A stretch of 64,000 nucleotides of DNA from NCBI GenBank assembly GCA_022447925.1, contig JAKUTS010000009.1, forward strand, positions 1-64,000, in the 5' to 3' direction. Both the position numbers and the translations under genes were made by a program. Below the pieces are notes generated by a model, which was not told the origin of the DNA, made no database searches, and saw only the letters and a list, made by a program, of their open reading frames with translations. This document shows positions 38,350 to 47,004 of this stretch, in pieces. Numbering within the stretch: position 1 is the first letter of the stretch; each line of letters starts with the position of its first letter. The stretch is from SAR202 cluster bacterium (GTDB lineage: Bacteria; Chloroflexota; Dehalococcoidia; Lucifugimonadales; UBA2962).

Positions 38350-39513
38350 TTAGCCTTTTTGTACAAAGGTATCAATACGATTCAAGGCCTCTAGTATGTT
38401 CTCAGCCGAATTAGCGAATGAAAAACGTACGAATCCGTCTCCATATTTGCCGAAATCTTCACCGGCTAAACATGCCACTCCGGCTTCCTGCAAAAGGTTG
38501 TCCGCAAAGTTTCGACTAGTCATCCCTGTGTCTTTAACATTTGGAAAAACATAAAAAGCACCCTTTGGCATCTGGCATGATATTCCATTGATGTTGTTTA
38601 ATCCATTAACGATAATATCTCGACGCCTCTTAAATTCCTGAACCATTTTATTGGGTTCATCTTGGGATCCATCAAGTGCCTCAATAGCGGCTATCTGAGT
38701 TGCTGAAGAAGTGCATGAAACACTGTTTGCCATTAGTTTGCCCATTTGGCTGGCTAAATCTTCAGGCATAATACCATAGCCTATTCTCCATCCAGTCATC
38801 GCATAAGTCTTTGAAAATCCATCCAAAATAATTGTCCTGTCAACCATACCTTGGAATTGTGTGATGGATTCATGGTTCCCTTCATATAGGAATCTAATGT
38901 ATATTTCATCTGACATCACGTATATGTCATGTTTTAGCGATAATTCGGCGAGTTTTTCTAGATCCTCTTTTGGGATTATGCTCCCACAAGGATTGTTTGG
39001 AGAGTTCAATATCATTAATTTCGTTTTCGATGTGATTTTCGATTCAATTTCTTCAACATCAATACTGAAATCCTTGCTTTCATGTAACTGCATTGGTACT
39101 GGAACACCGCCGACATAATTGATCATAGATTCGTAAATTGGAAATCCAGGATTTGGATATAGTACTTCGTCACCTTCGTTGATTAATGAAAGCATAGTAA
39201 AAAACATGATGGGTTTGCCGCCAGGAGTCACAACAACATTTTCTGGAGAAACATTAATGTGCCGTGTGACTTCAATCTCTTTAGCGATGCGGGCCCGCAC
39301 GTCTGGCATTCCTGGAGAGGGGCCATAATGAGTATAGCCATCGTTAAGAGCTTGTGCTCCAGCGGCCACGACATTTGGTGGAGTATCAAAATCAGGCTCA
39401 CCGATTTGTAGATGTATTATATCTCTGCCTTCAGCTTCCAACTTTTTTGCTCTAGCTAATACTTCAAAAGCAGTTTCAGTGCCTAATCTACTCATTCTAT
39501 TTGCTAATTTCAT
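38350..39513 (-). CDS. Class I/II PLP-dependent aminotransferase
   Basis: This 387-residue fold-type I aminotransferase resembles the aspartate/alanine family. The PLP lysine is in LDGFSKTYAMTGWRIGYG, the NSPNNPCGS and YVMSDEIY motifs bind the cofactor, and GDGFVRFSFA carries the substrate-carboxylate Arg. The exact amino acid cannot be fixed. It is the first gene of the nine-gene minus-strand run that includes nadE and the gcv genes. GAGG lies six bases before the ATG. Confidence 0.92.
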   Translation of the reverse strand: MKLANRMSRLGTETAFEVLARAKKLEAEGRDIIHLQIGEPDFDTPPNVVAAGAQALNDGYTHYGPSPGMPDVRARIAKEIEVTRHINVSPENVVVTPGGKPIMFFTMLSLINEGDEVLYPNPGFPIYESMINYVGGVPVPMQLHESKDFSIDVEEIESKITSKTKLMILNSPNNPCGSIIPKEDLEKLAELSLKHDIYVMSDEIYIRFLYEGNHESITQFQGMVDRTIILDGFSKTYAMTGWRIGYGIMPEDLASQMGKLMANSVSCTSSATQIAAIEALDGSQDEPNKMVQEFKRRRDIIVNGLNNINGISCQMPKGAFYVFPNVKDTGMTSRNFADNLLQEAGVACLAGEDFGKYGDGFVRFSFANSAENILEALNRIDTFVQKG

Positions 39514-39629
39514 CTATTACCTCTGCTGATTGGATCAAATTTTTCATATAAGTTTAATTAATTTACGTAATTTATTGAGCTAAATAGTATACATCTATAT
39601 TGGCCTTAAAAAGTTTTTATGGACCTGTA

Positions 39630-40814
39630 TTAAGGAGTATACATCTCTGAATGTGCCAACGATTTCTTCTGGCCGAAACCACCTGTAATAATAACGCTAC
39701 CGTCTGCCAGAGTTAATGCAACATGCTGATATCGTGCCGTTGACATATCCGGACCGCTAGTCCATGTATTGGACTCCGGATCATATATCTCTGTCTCAAC
39801 CTTATTTCCTAGTGCTCCAGTTACTAGTACACGACCGTCTTGCAATATGCTTGCCTGATGTTTGGCTCGCGGGATTTCAGTTTCTCCAGCTGGTGTCCAT
39901 CCTTCAGTGGCCGGATCCCAGATTTCTGCAGTTTTACGTTTACCCATACCTCCTATTACCAGGACGCGTCCATCATTTAATAGAGTGGCAGTATGTAAAC
40001 TTCTTCCTGTCGACATTTCTCCCGCAAGGGACCACGTGTCGTTTGCAGGATCATATACTTCAGCCATTTTTATAAAAGGCCCATCTGGGTTGCCCCCTCC
40101 GGTAACAAGTACGCGGCCATCATTCAACAGCGTCGCGGTGTGTAAGATGCGTTTTTCTGACATTGAAGCAACTTCAGTCCAAGCGTTAGTGTTAGGGTCA
40201 TATGTTTCAACTGATGCATGCTTTCGCAGCTCGTTATCAGCTCCACCTGATAAAAGTACACGTCCATCATTGAGTAATACTCCAGCAGCATTTACTCTTT
40301 CAAAGTTCATTGTGTCAGTTTCTGTCCAGGCATTAGTTTCAGGATTCCATACTTCAGCTCTGTCTAAACCAAACTCTTGATTTCCGGCTCCACCGGCGGC
40401 TATAACTCTGCCGTCATTTAATGCTACAAGAATCAGTGACTTGCGTTCTTTTATTGGTTCAGCAATAAAGTCCCACGTACCAGTTTCTGGGTCGAAAATC
40501 TCTGCGGTGTTGCTCATGGCTTTTGAATATCCTTGTGAAGCACCTTCACTTACACCTCCCATCACTAATGCACGTCCATCTGGAAGTGCTACCCCTGTGA
40601 ACTCAATTCTTTTTTCGGCCATTTCGCCCACGTCACTGACTGAGCCAATTGGCTTAGTCAAGTCATCTGTTTTGTTTTCATTAACCGACTGATCTGATGA
40701 ATCTTGCTCTACATTTACTTCTGTTGAAGTGCTATCTGTCGATGTTTCAGTAGCGTTGCTACATGCCAAAAGCCCGGACAGTAGTAACATAAGTAATAGA
40801 ACGAATTTAGTCAT
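39630..40814 (-). CDS. Kelch-repeat lipoprotein
   Basis: A 394-residue lipoprotein with the lipobox Cys18 (LSGLLACSN), a Thr/Ser/Asp-rich linker (about 20-60) and seven Kelch blades with the repeated L-N-D-G-R-V-L-x-x-GG core. It is a paralogue of the protein at 307-2064 but ends with the last blade and has no C-terminal extra domain. AAGGA lies eight bases before the ATG. It diverges from ispH and is likely anchored outside the membrane; binding partner unknown. Confidence 0.88.
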   Translation of the reverse strand: MTKFVLLLMLLLSGLLACSNATETSTDSTSTEVNVEQDSSDQSVNENKTDDLTKPIGSVSDVGEMAEKRIEFTGVALPDGRALVMGGVSEGASQGYSKAMSNTAEIFDPETGTWDFIAEPIKERKSLILVALNDGRVIAAGGAGNQEFGLDRAEVWNPETNAWTETDTMNFERVNAAGVLLNDGRVLLSGGADNELRKHASVETYDPNTNAWTEVASMSEKRILHTATLLNDGRVLVTGGGNPDGPFIKMAEVYDPANDTWSLAGEMSTGRSLHTATLLNDGRVLVIGGMGKRKTAEIWDPATEGWTPAGETEIPRAKHQASILQDGRVLVTGALGNKVETEIYDPESNTWTSGPDMSTARYQHVALTLADGSVIITGGFGQKKSLAHSEMYTP

Positions 40815-40896
40815 TGAATAATCCTTTTGTGTATATGCGTAAAAGCATTTAAATTAGTATACAACTTTTTTATCTGCAGATTGGAGCGCTAGCCTA

Positions 40897-40905
40897 TGCT
40901 AAAAT
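40897..40905 (+). promoter_or_regulatory. Extended -10 promoter candidate for ispH
   Basis: TGCTAAAAT (TG at 40897-40898, TAAAAT at 40900-40905) is an extended -10 element 22 bp before the TTG of ispH. No convincing -35 is seen. Confidence 0.4.
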
Positions 40906-40926
40906 CTCAGTTTGGAGGATTTCATA

Positions 40927-41829
40927 TTGAAAGTTTATCTCGGAGTTCCTAGAGGATTTTGTGCTGGAGTTGTGCGTGCTATCGATGTTGTTGAACTTGC
41001 TTTAAAAAAGTTTGGCACCCCTATATATGTTAAGCATGAAATAGTTCACAACCCATATGTGGTTAAATCTCTCGAGGATAAAGGTGCGATTACTGTTGAA
41101 AAGGTTGAAGAAATACCAAATGGTTCTACGGTAGTATTTTCTGCTCACGGTTCTCCTCCTTCGGATTTTGAGAAAGCTGAGCAAAACGAACTACATGTAA
41201 TTGATGCAACTTGTCCTCTCGTTACTAAAGTTCACAATGAAGCCAAGAAATATACTAGAGAAGGGATGCAGGTCATATTAGTCGGTCATAGGGGACATCA
41301 GGAAGTTATCGGAACTATGGGCCAGTCAGAAATGCACCTAATAGATGAAAGAGAAGGGTTTGATATCCCTACTTGGGATAAAAAGGCTCCAGTTGCTGTA
41401 CTTACACAAACGACACTCTCTGTAGATGATACCCAAGCTGCAATCGATGGCATAACGGAGAAATTTGAAAATGTAACTGTTAGAAATGATTTATGTTACG
41501 CAACAACGAACAGACAAGCTGCTGTTAAACAGCTATGCAAGCAGGTTGATTTGGTACTAGTTATCGGTGCTCCAAACAGCTCCAATTGTAATCGGTTGCG
41601 GGAGGTGGCAGAGGCAGCTGGTGTCACAGCATATCTGGTTAATGGGCCTGATGAGATAGACGATGCATGGCTTGATGGAATTGAAAAAGTTGGAATAACT
41701 TCCGGAGCTTCTACACCGGATGATTTGATACTCGCTGTTATCGACAAAATAAAACCCGACGAAGTTAATAGAATTGATGGGGTGGATGAAGATATAAGCT
41801 TTGTTTTACCAAGAGAACTACGTAATTAG
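40927..41829 (+). CDS. ispH: 4-hydroxy-3-methylbut-2-enyl diphosphate reductase
   Basis: IspH (300 aa) makes IPP and DMAPP in the MEP isoprenoid pathway with a [4Fe-4S] cluster. The three cluster cysteines are visible in GFCAGVVRA, DATCPLVTKVH and NDLCYATTNRQ; the active-site Glu/His are in the family blocks VKHEIVHNPYVV and VGHRGHQEV. I chose the TTG at 40927 (MKVYLG) over the TTG at 40912 because GGAGG then lies eight bases away. Other MEP genes are not here. Confidence 0.95.
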   Translation: MKVYLGVPRGFCAGVVRAIDVVELALKKFGTPIYVKHEIVHNPYVVKSLEDKGAITVEKVEEIPNGSTVVFSAHGSPPSDFEKAEQNELHVIDATCPLVTKVHNEAKKYTREGMQVILVGHRGHQEVIGTMGQSEMHLIDEREGFDIPTWDKKAPVAVLTQTTLSVDDTQAAIDGITEKFENVTVRNDLCYATTNRQAAVKQLCKQVDLVLVIGAPNSSNCNRLREVAEAAGVTAYLVNGPDEIDDAWLDGIEKVGITSGASTPDDLILAVIDKIKPDEVNRIDGVDEDISFVLPRELRN

Positions 41830-41858
41830 AACTTATTACTCTATAGTTTGAGCCTCCA

Positions 41859-42554
41859 GTGTTTGTAAAAATAGAAAGCCTCACCGAATCCATATTTAAA
41901 CTCTCTGGCACTGTTATAGTGATCGACGTATTAAGAGCATTTTCAACAGCCGTTGTTGCATTTCAAAATGGTGTTGAAAAAATCATTATGGTCGAAGAGG
42001 TTGAACAGGCACTAGCCATCCAAAAAAATGGATTTGCTGATATCTCCATGGGTGAAGTTGAAGGTAAAAAGCCAGATGGTTTTGATTTCGGGAATTCACC
42101 ATTCCAATTATCGAATGCGAATATTCGAGGAGCTACACTCGTTCAGTCGACAAGGGCTGGCACTACCGGTGTTGAGAGAGCTAGTAAAGCTGGGGCATCT
42201 ACTATATTTGCTGCTTCTTTAATGAATGCAAGCGCTACATCTGATTTGGTGAAGTCATTGAAATGTGAACCCGTTACTATATTTGCAATGGGAGCGTGGG
42301 GAACCACAAGGTCTGATGAAGATGAGCAGTGTGCTTTGTATATAAGGAATCTTCTGCAGGACAGACAACCTGATCCTCAATCAGTTATAAATTTGGTAAG
42401 AGTAGGGGAGGAAGCACAGAAATATGGAGATTCTAATCAGCCGCAATATCATCCGAAAGATCTGGATATAGCATTAAATATTGACTCAGCAAATTTTGCT
42501 ATTAGAATCGAAGAAACAGATGGCTTGTTGGTTGCTAAGCCAGTCAAAGTCTAA
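41859..42554 (+). CDS. comB: 2-phosphosulfolactate phosphatase family protein (ComB-like)
   Basis: The 231-residue protein matches the ComB fold, with VIDVLRAFSTAVVAF, MGEVEGKKPDGFDFGNSP, LVQSTRAGTTGVERA and EDEQCALYIRNLL. ComB removes phosphate from 2-phosphosulfolactate in coenzyme M synthesis of methanogens. Bacterial homologues often lie outside that pathway, and no ComA or ComC is nearby, so the substrate is open. Translation starts at a GTG 29 bp after ispH. Confidence 0.85.
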   Translation: MFVKIESLTESIFKLSGTVIVIDVLRAFSTAVVAFQNGVEKIIMVEEVEQALAIQKNGFADISMGEVEGKKPDGFDFGNSPFQLSNANIRGATLVQSTRAGTTGVERASKAGASTIFAASLMNASATSDLVKSLKCEPVTIFAMGAWGTTRSDEDEQCALYIRNLLQDRQPDPQSVINLVRVGEEAQKYGDSNQPQYHPKDLDIALNIDSANFAIRIEETDGLLVAKPVKV

Positions 42555-42589
42555 TTGATAAGAGCATGCGACCCGTAAAGGACAGATAA

Positions 42590-43534
42590 ATGAAATATCG
42601 TAATTTAGGTAATTCTGGATTGAAGGTTTCTGAAATTGGTTTTGGTACTAATAATTTTGGGACTAATGATAAGTGGCCATTCCATATGGGCGCCAGTGAG
42701 GCGGCAACTCTTATAGATGCAGCCTTAGACGTTGGGATAAATATGATAGATACGGCTAATGTTTATGGTACGGGTAAATCTGAAGAATATGTTGGTAAGG
42801 CACTTAAAGGCAAAAGAGAACAAGCATTAATTGCCACCAAAGTTAGAGGTCCAATGGGAGAAGGTCCACATGGAGAAGGCCTGTCCAGGAAGTCTATATT
42901 TCATGAAATAGAAGCTAGTTTAAGAAGATTGCAAACAGACTACGTCGATTTATATCAACTCCACTGGGTGGATAAAGATACGTCTATAGAAGAGACTTTG
43001 AGAGCTTTAGACGACTTAATTAAGCAGGGCAAAGTTCGTTACATCGGTTGCTCAAATTATGAGGCATGGAGGCTATGCGAAACTGTTTGGACATCAAAAA
43101 GTCTAAATTTAAATCCTATAGTTAGTACGCAGCCAGCCTATAGTTTGCTTGATAGAGGTATTGAAAGCGAAGTGATCCCATTTTGTGAGGAATATCAAAT
43201 TGGTGTCATCCCATATTTCCCTTTGGCTCATGGATTGCTCACAGGTAAATATAAAAGGAATCAAAAACCTCCGAAGGGCTCTAGATTAGAAGCAAAGTCA
43301 GAGCCTTATGAAACAGCCAATTTTGACTTGATAGAAGGCCTAGAAAAATTTGCAACTGATAGGGGGCACACAATTTTGGAATTGGCATTCGCATGGCTTT
43401 TATCAAAAGACGTTGTGAGCACTGTAATCGCAGGAGCTACCAAGATAGAACAGATTGAATCTAACGCAGTCGCAGCAGACTGGGTTCTCACCGGTGAAGA
43501 AGTAGATGAAATTAATAAATTATTGGAAGAGTAA
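42590..43534 (+). CDS. Aldo/keto reductase
   Basis: The 314-residue NADPH-dependent reductase has the AKR tetrad in place: Asp in NMIDTANVYG, Tyr of the same motif, Lys in ALIATKV and His in DLYQLHW. Other blocks are GCSNYEAW, QPAYSLL and the C-terminal VIAGATKIEQIESN. It resembles bacterial AKR families related to voltage-gated-channel beta subunits. It is 35 bp downstream of the comB gene and 4 bp before a dehydrogenase gene. Confidence 0.9.
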   Translation: MKYRNLGNSGLKVSEIGFGTNNFGTNDKWPFHMGASEAATLIDAALDVGINMIDTANVYGTGKSEEYVGKALKGKREQALIATKVRGPMGEGPHGEGLSRKSIFHEIEASLRRLQTDYVDLYQLHWVDKDTSIEETLRALDDLIKQGKVRYIGCSNYEAWRLCETVWTSKSLNLNPIVSTQPAYSLLDRGIESEVIPFCEEYQIGVIPYFPLAHGLLTGKYKRNQKPPKGSRLEAKSEPYETANFDLIEGLEKFATDRGHTILELAFAWLLSKDVVSTVIAGATKIEQIESNAVAADWVLTGEEVDEINKLLEE

Positions 43535-43538
43535 GTAA

Positions 43539-44507
43539 TTGAACACATCAAAGAAACTAGTCGTTATTCCTGCGGATTCTCCCACTCAAATCGAAGGATC
43601 ACCGCACCTTGATATATTGAAAAAGCATGCCGAAGTTGAGCTGTATTCTGACTTCCCGTCAACTCAAGCCGAGAAGATGAGAAGAGTTGAAAATGCAGAT
43701 GTTTTAATTAACTCAAGAAGTTCTTTGCACTGGTCCGGCGAAGAGTTCAGTTCTTTACCGAAACTAAAAATGATGTCCACCTGTTCGGTTGGCGTTGATG
43801 GATTGGATTTAGATGGTGCAAAAAAAGCCGGAGTCATAATATGCAATCAGCCAGGCAGTAATGCTCCATTCGTGTCTGAGCATGCTATCGCATTAATGTT
43901 AGGCGTCGCGAAGAGAACTTCGTCATATACCGCTCAACTTAAAGCTGGCATATGGTCGTATGTTAATGGAGTGTTTTTAAAGGGAAAGACGCTTGGAATC
44001 ATAGGTACCGGCAATATTGGTAAACAGACTGCTGAGATGGCGAAAGCGCTAGGTATGAACGTAATTGCTTGGACATATAACCCTAATCTAGAGTGGTCTA
44101 AATCAACTGGTATTAATTATGTTGATTTAGATGAATTATTACAGACATCCGATGTGGTCAGCCTGCATACCAGATTAAGTCCTGACACTGAAGGGTTTAT
44201 TGGGGAAAAAGAAATAAATTCAATGAAACCAGGGGCTATGTTAATTAACGTCGGTAGGGGAGCCTTGATCGACACTTCGGCTATGGTGTCGGCCTTGCAC
44301 TCAGGCCAATTAGGTGGTGCCGGCTTGGATGTTTTCGATGTTGAACCAATAACGAAAGATCACCCTATTTTGGAATGTGACAACGTTGTGCTGACTCCTC
44401 ATACAGCTGACGTGGTTCCAGAAGGAGTTGATGTGCTTAATGCAGGTGCTGTTAAGAACGTTTTAGCTTTTCTTGAGGGCAAACCAATTAACATAGTTAA
44501 TCCTTAA
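43539..44507 (+). CDS. D-isomer-specific 2-hydroxyacid dehydrogenase
   Basis: The 322-residue NAD-dependent enzyme interconverts 2-hydroxy- and 2-oxo-acids. The NAD loop is GKTLGIIGTGNIGKQTAEMAKALGM, the catalytic Arg lies in VSLHTRLSPDT, Glu in DVFDVEPI and His in LTPHTAD. A TTG start is used, 4 bp after the AKR gene. The exact substrate cannot be told; the glyoxylate/phosphoglycerate group is closest. Confidence 0.9.
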   Translation: MNTSKKLVVIPADSPTQIEGSPHLDILKKHAEVELYSDFPSTQAEKMRRVENADVLINSRSSLHWSGEEFSSLPKLKMMSTCSVGVDGLDLDGAKKAGVIICNQPGSNAPFVSEHAIALMLGVAKRTSSYTAQLKAGIWSYVNGVFLKGKTLGIIGTGNIGKQTAEMAKALGMNVIAWTYNPNLEWSKSTGINYVDLDELLQTSDVVSLHTRLSPDTEGFIGEKEINSMKPGAMLINVGRGALIDTSAMVSALHSGQLGGAGLDVFDVEPITKDHPILECDNVVLTPHTADVVPEGVDVLNAGAVKNVLAFLEGKPINIVNP

Positions 44508-44520
44508 TAAAGGAGCAAAT

Positions 44521-45462
44521 ATGACAGAAAATAAACGTAAAGTGGTAGAAGGATACGCTGACGTTCCTGGCGGTAAAGTCTGGTACAAAATCATGGGCGA
44601 AGGTGATGGTCTGCCTCTGATAACTCTACATGGTGGTCCCGGGTCAACTCATAATGGCTTTAGCCCGTTAGAGGCTTTAACGGATGAACGCAAAGTCATA
44701 TTTTATGATCAGCTTGGTTGCGGGAAATCTGATCGTCCTGATGACGTAAGTCTTTGGAACACAGAGCGTTTTGTCCAAGAGTTAGCTGGTCTTAGAGAAG
44801 CATTAGGGTTTAGCTCGGTTCACATCTTAGGTCACTCGTGGGGAACGATGCTGGCTACTGACTATTTGCTTACACAACCCAAAGGTGTTCAGAGTGTAAT
44901 AATGTCGAGTCCTTGCATCAGTATTCCTATGTGGGTTAAAGACTGCCAGAACTATATAAAACAATTAGATGAAGATGTGCAAACCGCTATCGAATTACAT
45001 CAGAAAAACGGAACAACTGACTCGCCAGAATATCAAAGAGCCGTTGAAGAATTTAATAAAAAGCATGTTAACCCGCTCTATTCAAAACCTGAAATATTTA
45101 AAAGTTATTTGAAACAAAGAGGAGTCATAGTCTACGAAACCATGTGGGGCATAAATGAGTTTTACATGACAGGAAACTTGGCAGGATATGACCGTACCGA
45201 AAGGTTGCATGAAATAAAAATACCCACCTTGTTTTCTTGTGGACGCGTTGATGAGGCTACTCCAGAAACCACAGGTTATTATCACACACTAGTACCGGGA
45301 TCAGAGTTTATGATTTATGAAAATAGTGCTCACATGCCGCATTGGGATGAGCCGGAACGCTACATCGAAGTGGTGTCTGATTTTATGCGAAGAAATGATC
45401 CTGACAAATCACATGACGACGATCTGTCATTAACGGATTTTGGCTCCACTGGCTATTCTTAA
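44521..45462 (+). CDS. Proline iminopeptidase-type alpha/beta hydrolase
   Basis: The 313-residue enzyme has the proline iminopeptidase pattern: the oxyanion HGGPGSTHNGF, FYDQLGCGKSDRPDD, the nucleophile elbow GHSWGTML (Ser), and the His in ENSAHMPHWDEPERY. Peptidases of this family release N-terminal proline or related residues. It closes a plus-strand run of ispH, comB, AKR and dehydrogenase genes; GGAG lies a few bases before the ATG. Confidence 0.88.
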   Translation: MTENKRKVVEGYADVPGGKVWYKIMGEGDGLPLITLHGGPGSTHNGFSPLEALTDERKVIFYDQLGCGKSDRPDDVSLWNTERFVQELAGLREALGFSSVHILGHSWGTMLATDYLLTQPKGVQSVIMSSPCISIPMWVKDCQNYIKQLDEDVQTAIELHQKNGTTDSPEYQRAVEEFNKKHVNPLYSKPEIFKSYLKQRGVIVYETMWGINEFYMTGNLAGYDRTERLHEIKIPTLFSCGRVDEATPETTGYYHTLVPGSEFMIYENSAHMPHWDEPERYIEVVSDFMRRNDPDKSHDDDLSLTDFGSTGYS

Positions 45463-45497
45463 TAATAAATACGAAAATCGTGAACTCAGTCGTTATT

Positions 45498-46943
45498 TTA
45501 TGCATACATAGGCTGAGTTATGATCCATAAACTAGCTACAGTATATCCAACCATCAATAACAGCATAGGATACTGACTTCGTATTGCTGAAGACTGCGAT
45601 TCAAATAATCGCATTGCAATGCTATGGGATAAGAATACTGCAATGATATGGCCAACTAATATAGATATTATTGAGATGCTCCAATAAAAGTTTGAGCTAG
45701 CGATCATAAAATTCACTCTATACAGAGTTGTATTAAATATATTCCAATCAAACCCGAAAGGGTCAGAAGCTAGCGGTATTATTGTTTGTCCTTGTATAAG
45801 CAAAAACATAAGAAAATGAGCTACATGATACGCAAGGGCTATTGGTATTAATGTGTGAACAAATGTTGTTGCTAAATGATGTGTACTAAATGAGCTTCCA
45901 CTAGCAAGTTTCATTAATTTAGCGAAAGCAAAATAAACGACAAAGAATATAACAATGGTAAAGATAAGTCCGAACGTATTAATTAACGTTATATTGTTAC
46001 TATATGGTTCTAAATAGATTTGTATATCCATCCATCTTTTGGTGCCTGTAAATCCATCAAACGTGACTGTGGCCAACAAAAGTAAAATCAGTAATGTCTC
46101 TGAAATAGAAGCACGCTTTATATCAAGCAACCCGGATGAGATTGGTCTTACATACAAATGTGTCTTTATGTTGCTCGAAGTACCAGTTTTTCCAGATGCT
46201 GTCTTAATTGATTCACCGTGTATTGGTGCAAATCTGGATAAGTAGCCAAAAACCAATGTAAAAACCTCTCCATTACGTAGCCAGGTATCCTTACCGAATA
46301 AGAACATCCCTACCCATGTAATAATGGAATAAACCAATATGATTAAGCTAATTTTTGATGGAACAATAGCTCCAGGGTAAACATTTTCTATCCATGCAAA
46401 AACCACAAATAACAAAACGGCTGGCCAGGCTTTCAAATTGGATGGGTAACTTAGCTGCACAGAAATTGAGCTGTTTCTAACAAATAAACCGGATACTTGT
46501 TCACACCACTCAAAAATTATTTTCCATGGATTAATCAATGACCAAAGATTGCCCACGAAAGCAGATACATAGGCAAGTCCAACCCACCATATTACCCATA
46601 CAAATGTTGGAGCAATATTGTAGACCGGATCAGAGCTTCCAATGAAACCAGATAGCACTACGATTATGAATAAGAAAACGCTGAATAATTGGATTATAAA
46701 TTTAATATGAGCTCGTTCAATATATCCGAAGACACTAAGCTTCATAAGATCAAATTTTGGATATGTACTGTATGCGTGTGTGTTTTTATAAAAGAAGATA
46801 AGAACTATAAATGATGCAATTACTGCTCCTGCAGCAGCAACTAAACATAAAACTAAAGGTAAGGGCGGCGTAAACGGTTCAACCATATAGTGCGGGTTAG
46901 CATTTATTGAACTGGATATTGAATTGATATCTGGAGCAAACAT
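45498..46943 (-). CDS. Polytopic membrane protein of unknown function
   Basis: The 481-residue protein has about ten transmembrane helices, with conserved-looking segments IAPTFVWVIWWVGLAYVSAFVGNLWSL and INPWKIIFEW near residues 105-150. The pattern recalls a membrane family in which some members are labelled fenitrothion hydrolase; I recall this from memory and cannot confirm it. Histidines in the later helices (HHLATTFVH, ALAYHVAHFL) could bind a metal. It follows the BNR-repeat lipoprotein gene by 61 bp. No function assigned. Confidence 0.6.
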   Translation of the reverse strand: MFAPDINSISSSINANPHYMVEPFTPPLPLVLCLVAAAGAVIASFIVLIFFYKNTHAYSTYPKFDLMKLSVFGYIERAHIKFIIQLFSVFLFIIVVLSGFIGSSDPVYNIAPTFVWVIWWVGLAYVSAFVGNLWSLINPWKIIFEWCEQVSGLFVRNSSISVQLSYPSNLKAWPAVLLFVVFAWIENVYPGAIVPSKISLIILVYSIITWVGMFLFGKDTWLRNGEVFTLVFGYLSRFAPIHGESIKTASGKTGTSSNIKTHLYVRPISSGLLDIKRASISETLLILLLLATVTFDGFTGTKRWMDIQIYLEPYSNNITLINTFGLIFTIVIFFVVYFAFAKLMKLASGSSFSTHHLATTFVHTLIPIALAYHVAHFLMFLLIQGQTIIPLASDPFGFDWNIFNTTLYRVNFMIASSNFYWSISIISILVGHIIAVFLSHSIAMRLFESQSSAIRSQYPMLLLMVGYTVASLWIITQPMYA

Positions 46944-46974
46944 TCCTTAAGTTAAAAACCCCATTTGATATTTC

Positions 46975-46998
46975 CGGATAACAATTAAGATTTATCCG
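46975..46998. promoter_or_regulatory. Inverted repeat between the BNR lipoprotein and membrane protein genes
   Basis: CGGATAA and TTATCCG form a 7-bp stem with a 10-base loop in the 61-bp gap. There is no U tract. It may be an intercistronic processing site or an operator. Confidence 0.35.
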
Positions 46999-47004
46999 TG
47001 ATTG